From the NCBI GenBank assembly GCA_900549195.1, contig URNK01000033.1, positions 1 through 12,823 on the forward strand: a stretch of 12,823 nucleotides of DNA. Reading direction: 5' to 3'. Position 1 is the stretch's first letter, and each line of letters starts with the position of its first letter. Below, piece by piece: positions 11,568-12,823 of the stretch. Below the pieces are notes generated by a model. That model saw only the letters and a program-made list of their open reading frames with translations. It was not told the origin of the DNA and did not search any database. This DNA comes from an uncultured Collinsella sp. (GTDB taxonomy: Bacteria > Actinomycetota > Coriobacteriia > Coriobacteriales > Coriobacteriaceae). The translations under genes were made by a program, and so were the position numbers.

Positions 11568-12823
11568 CAGCCTCGTCGTGAACGCCCGCGTGCACCTCCC
11601 CGGGTCGCGCGGGCGTTCCGCCGTCATCACCAACAACATCGAATACGTCGCCACGCGCGAGGGAGCCGACAAGTCAGCCACCGTCGACGACCTCAGGCGC
11701 TCCGAGCTCGCTGAGAAGATGGGGCTCGTCGGCTACTACGCCGAGAGGCCCGGATCGACCGCGCTCTTCGACCAGAACGGGGCCGTCCCGCTCCGCACGG
11801 CCCGCAGGGAGCTCGAAAAGGCTGACGGAGCGATTGCTACCGTTGTGCTCAGCGTCCGCAGGGACGAGGCATGTGAGCTCGACCTCGCGTGCAAGGAGGA
11901 CTGGCAGCGCTTCTGCCGCCGAAACCTCGCGCCGGCGCTTGCCGAGGCAATGGGCATCCCCGAGTCCAGCGTCCGTTGGGTAGCCGCCGAGCACGAAAAC
12001 CACCCGAATTCCAAGCACGCGCACGTTATTGCGTGGTCGTCCGATGGCTCGTTCGATTCACTCATGGCCCGCAACAGGCTCGACCGGGCTAGAAACGCGC
12101 TCACCGACGCGGCCCTGGCCCCGGCGCTCGCGGCCGAGTATGAGGCCCGCGACCTCGCGAGGTCGCGGGCGGTCGACGCCGTCCGCCAAATCCCCGCCGA
12201 CGAGATTGGCGTCACGCTGCCTGCGGACGGCCGAATCTCCTACGCGCACCTCCGCCGCTGGCACCCAGATGTCGCCAAGGCCGTCGATGTCGCAATCGCG
12301 GAAGCAGGGTCGAGGCATCCTGAAATCAAAGGGGCGAGCGCCGCTTACAGCAAGTCCGTGGAGCGTTGCGCCGGCCTCAAAGGCCTCGAAAGCGTTGCGC
12401 GGGACCGCTACGTGAACGACGCCATGCGCGAGCTACGCGCGCGCCAGGGCAACGCTCTGCTGAGGATCATCGCACCCGACCGGACAACGGACCCCGAAAG
12501 GGAACTGATGAGGTCCGCAAGGCCGGACGGCGGGCCTGCAACGGAGCGCAAGCGCATGAATCCGCTCGTCGGCGAGGTCCGCGCCTGCGTCACCGGTGAA
12601 GATCTGGAGGGGGCGCGAGAAGCCGTCCGCGAGCTCAGGCCTATCCCGGAGAGGTGTCTCCGGTCATGTCCGTCCTACGCGCTTTCTATGGCAAAAGCCC
12701 CGGTTGCCGTGAGCAGAGCCCTTACCAAAGCGCTCGCGTTCGCAACGGAGAACCCCAGAAGCAAGAAGGACCCGTCAGATGAGGTCGGCCAGAAAGCCGA
12801 GCGCGCGCTCGCAAGGGCGCCTG
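11554..12823 (+). CDS. MobP3/MobL-type relaxase, C-terminus beyond window
   Basis: An open frame of 423 codons with no stop before the window end. Residues about 24-38 (AVITNNIEYVATREG) match the N-terminal IxYIATRE-type signature of MobP3/MobL relaxases, with Y31 a candidate nucleophile. Residues 146-158 (EHENHPNSKHAHV) hold the metal-binding histidines, H155 and H157 with H147/H150, as in the HxH-type motif III. A second conserved-looking block, GRISYAHLRRWHPDV, lies at about 227-241. Relaxases nick oriT and carry the strand into the recipient. The ATG at 11554 lies within the preceding gene (14-base overlap), after a purine-rich GAGGGGG about 11 bases upstream; a GTG at 11578 is an alternative. 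A 26-bp perfect palindrome lies inside the gene. Confidence 0.85.
   Translation, partial: MASRSSLVVNARVHLPGSRGRSAVITNNIEYVATREGADKSATVDDLRRSELAEKMGLVGYYAERPGSTALFDQNGAVPLRTARRELEKADGAIATVVLSVRRDEACELDLACKEDWQRFCRRNLAPALAEAMGIPESSVRWVAAEHENHPNSKHAHVIAWSSDGSFDSLMARNRLDRARNALTDAALAPALAAEYEARDLARSRAVDAVRQIPADEIGVTLPADGRISYAHLRRWHPDVAKAVDVAIAEAGSRHPEIKGASAAYSKSVERCAGLKGLESVARDRYVNDAMRELRARQGNALLRIIAPDRTTDPERELMRSARPDGGPATERKRMNPLVGEVRACVTGEDLEGAREAVRELRPIPERCLRSCPSYALSMAKAPVAVSRALTKALAFATENPRSKKDPSDEVGQKAERALARAP
12145..12170. repeat. 26-bp perfect palindrome inside the relaxase gene
   Basis: GCCCGCGACCTCG is followed immediately by its exact reverse complement, CGAGGTCGCGGGC, with no spacer. It codes for about residues A198-A206 (ARDLARSRA) of the relaxase. 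Perfect 13-bp arms with no loop are rare by chance, though the strong GC bias raises the odds. It could be a protein-binding site or an RNA/DNA cruciform former; nothing else in the context shows its function. Confidence 0.85.

Overview
The window looks like accessory DNA from a high-GC actinobacterium. The best guess is Coriobacteriia (Collinsella/Olsenella-type), inferred from the GC- and C/G-ending-codon-rich mobile genes, strong AGGAGG-type ribosome binding sites, and the style of the integrase, MobP3-like relaxase and DUF4143 genes. No rRNA, tRNA or CRISPR array was seen.

Left part (about 1-5810): a cargo or defence-like region. It opens with a small excisionase-type HTH gene (143-361). 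Next comes a structured stretch (573-698) that folds well as an RNA and ends in a strong intrinsic terminator. A DUF3800 gene (722-1396) follows immediately, a layout known for the DUF3800 RNA motifs. Three convergent minus-strand genes are tightly spaced, in transcription order: an AAA_14/DUF4143 ATPase (5354-4089), a 610-residue protein with a PD-(D/E)XK-like N-terminus (4084-2252), and a 194-residue protein with a HEPN-like R-x4-H motif (2223-1639). They have one visible promoter/operator region (5361-5425) and may form a three-gene defence operon. A truncated GyrI-like gene (5556-5744) ends the region.

Right part (about 5811 to the end and beyond): an integrative mobilizable or conjugative element. 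At 5811-5825 the minus strand reads I-E-W-E-stop, which matches the 3' end of guaA (GMP synthase), a known island insertion site. The orientation fits the outer attachment site of an element extending to the right. Inside lie a repressor with two tandem HTH units (5940-7076, minus), a divergent operator/promoter region, and a set of overlapping genes: xis-like (7268), tyrosine integrase (7467), ribbon-helix-helix MobC-like protein (8524), a 66-residue protein (8963) and a VapE-type ATPase (9163). After a 220-bp gap full of GGTGCC/GGCACC inverted repeats (a candidate oriT or replication origin) come an unrecognised 162-residue protein (10613), a second RHH-type accessory protein (11103) and a MobP3/MobL-type relaxase (11554) that runs off the window.

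How they would work together: the repressor controls excision (Xis plus integrase), VapE may support replication of the excised circle, and the RHH proteins and relaxase would nick an oriT for transfer. No type IV secretion gene is visible, so self-transfer cannot be judged from this window.
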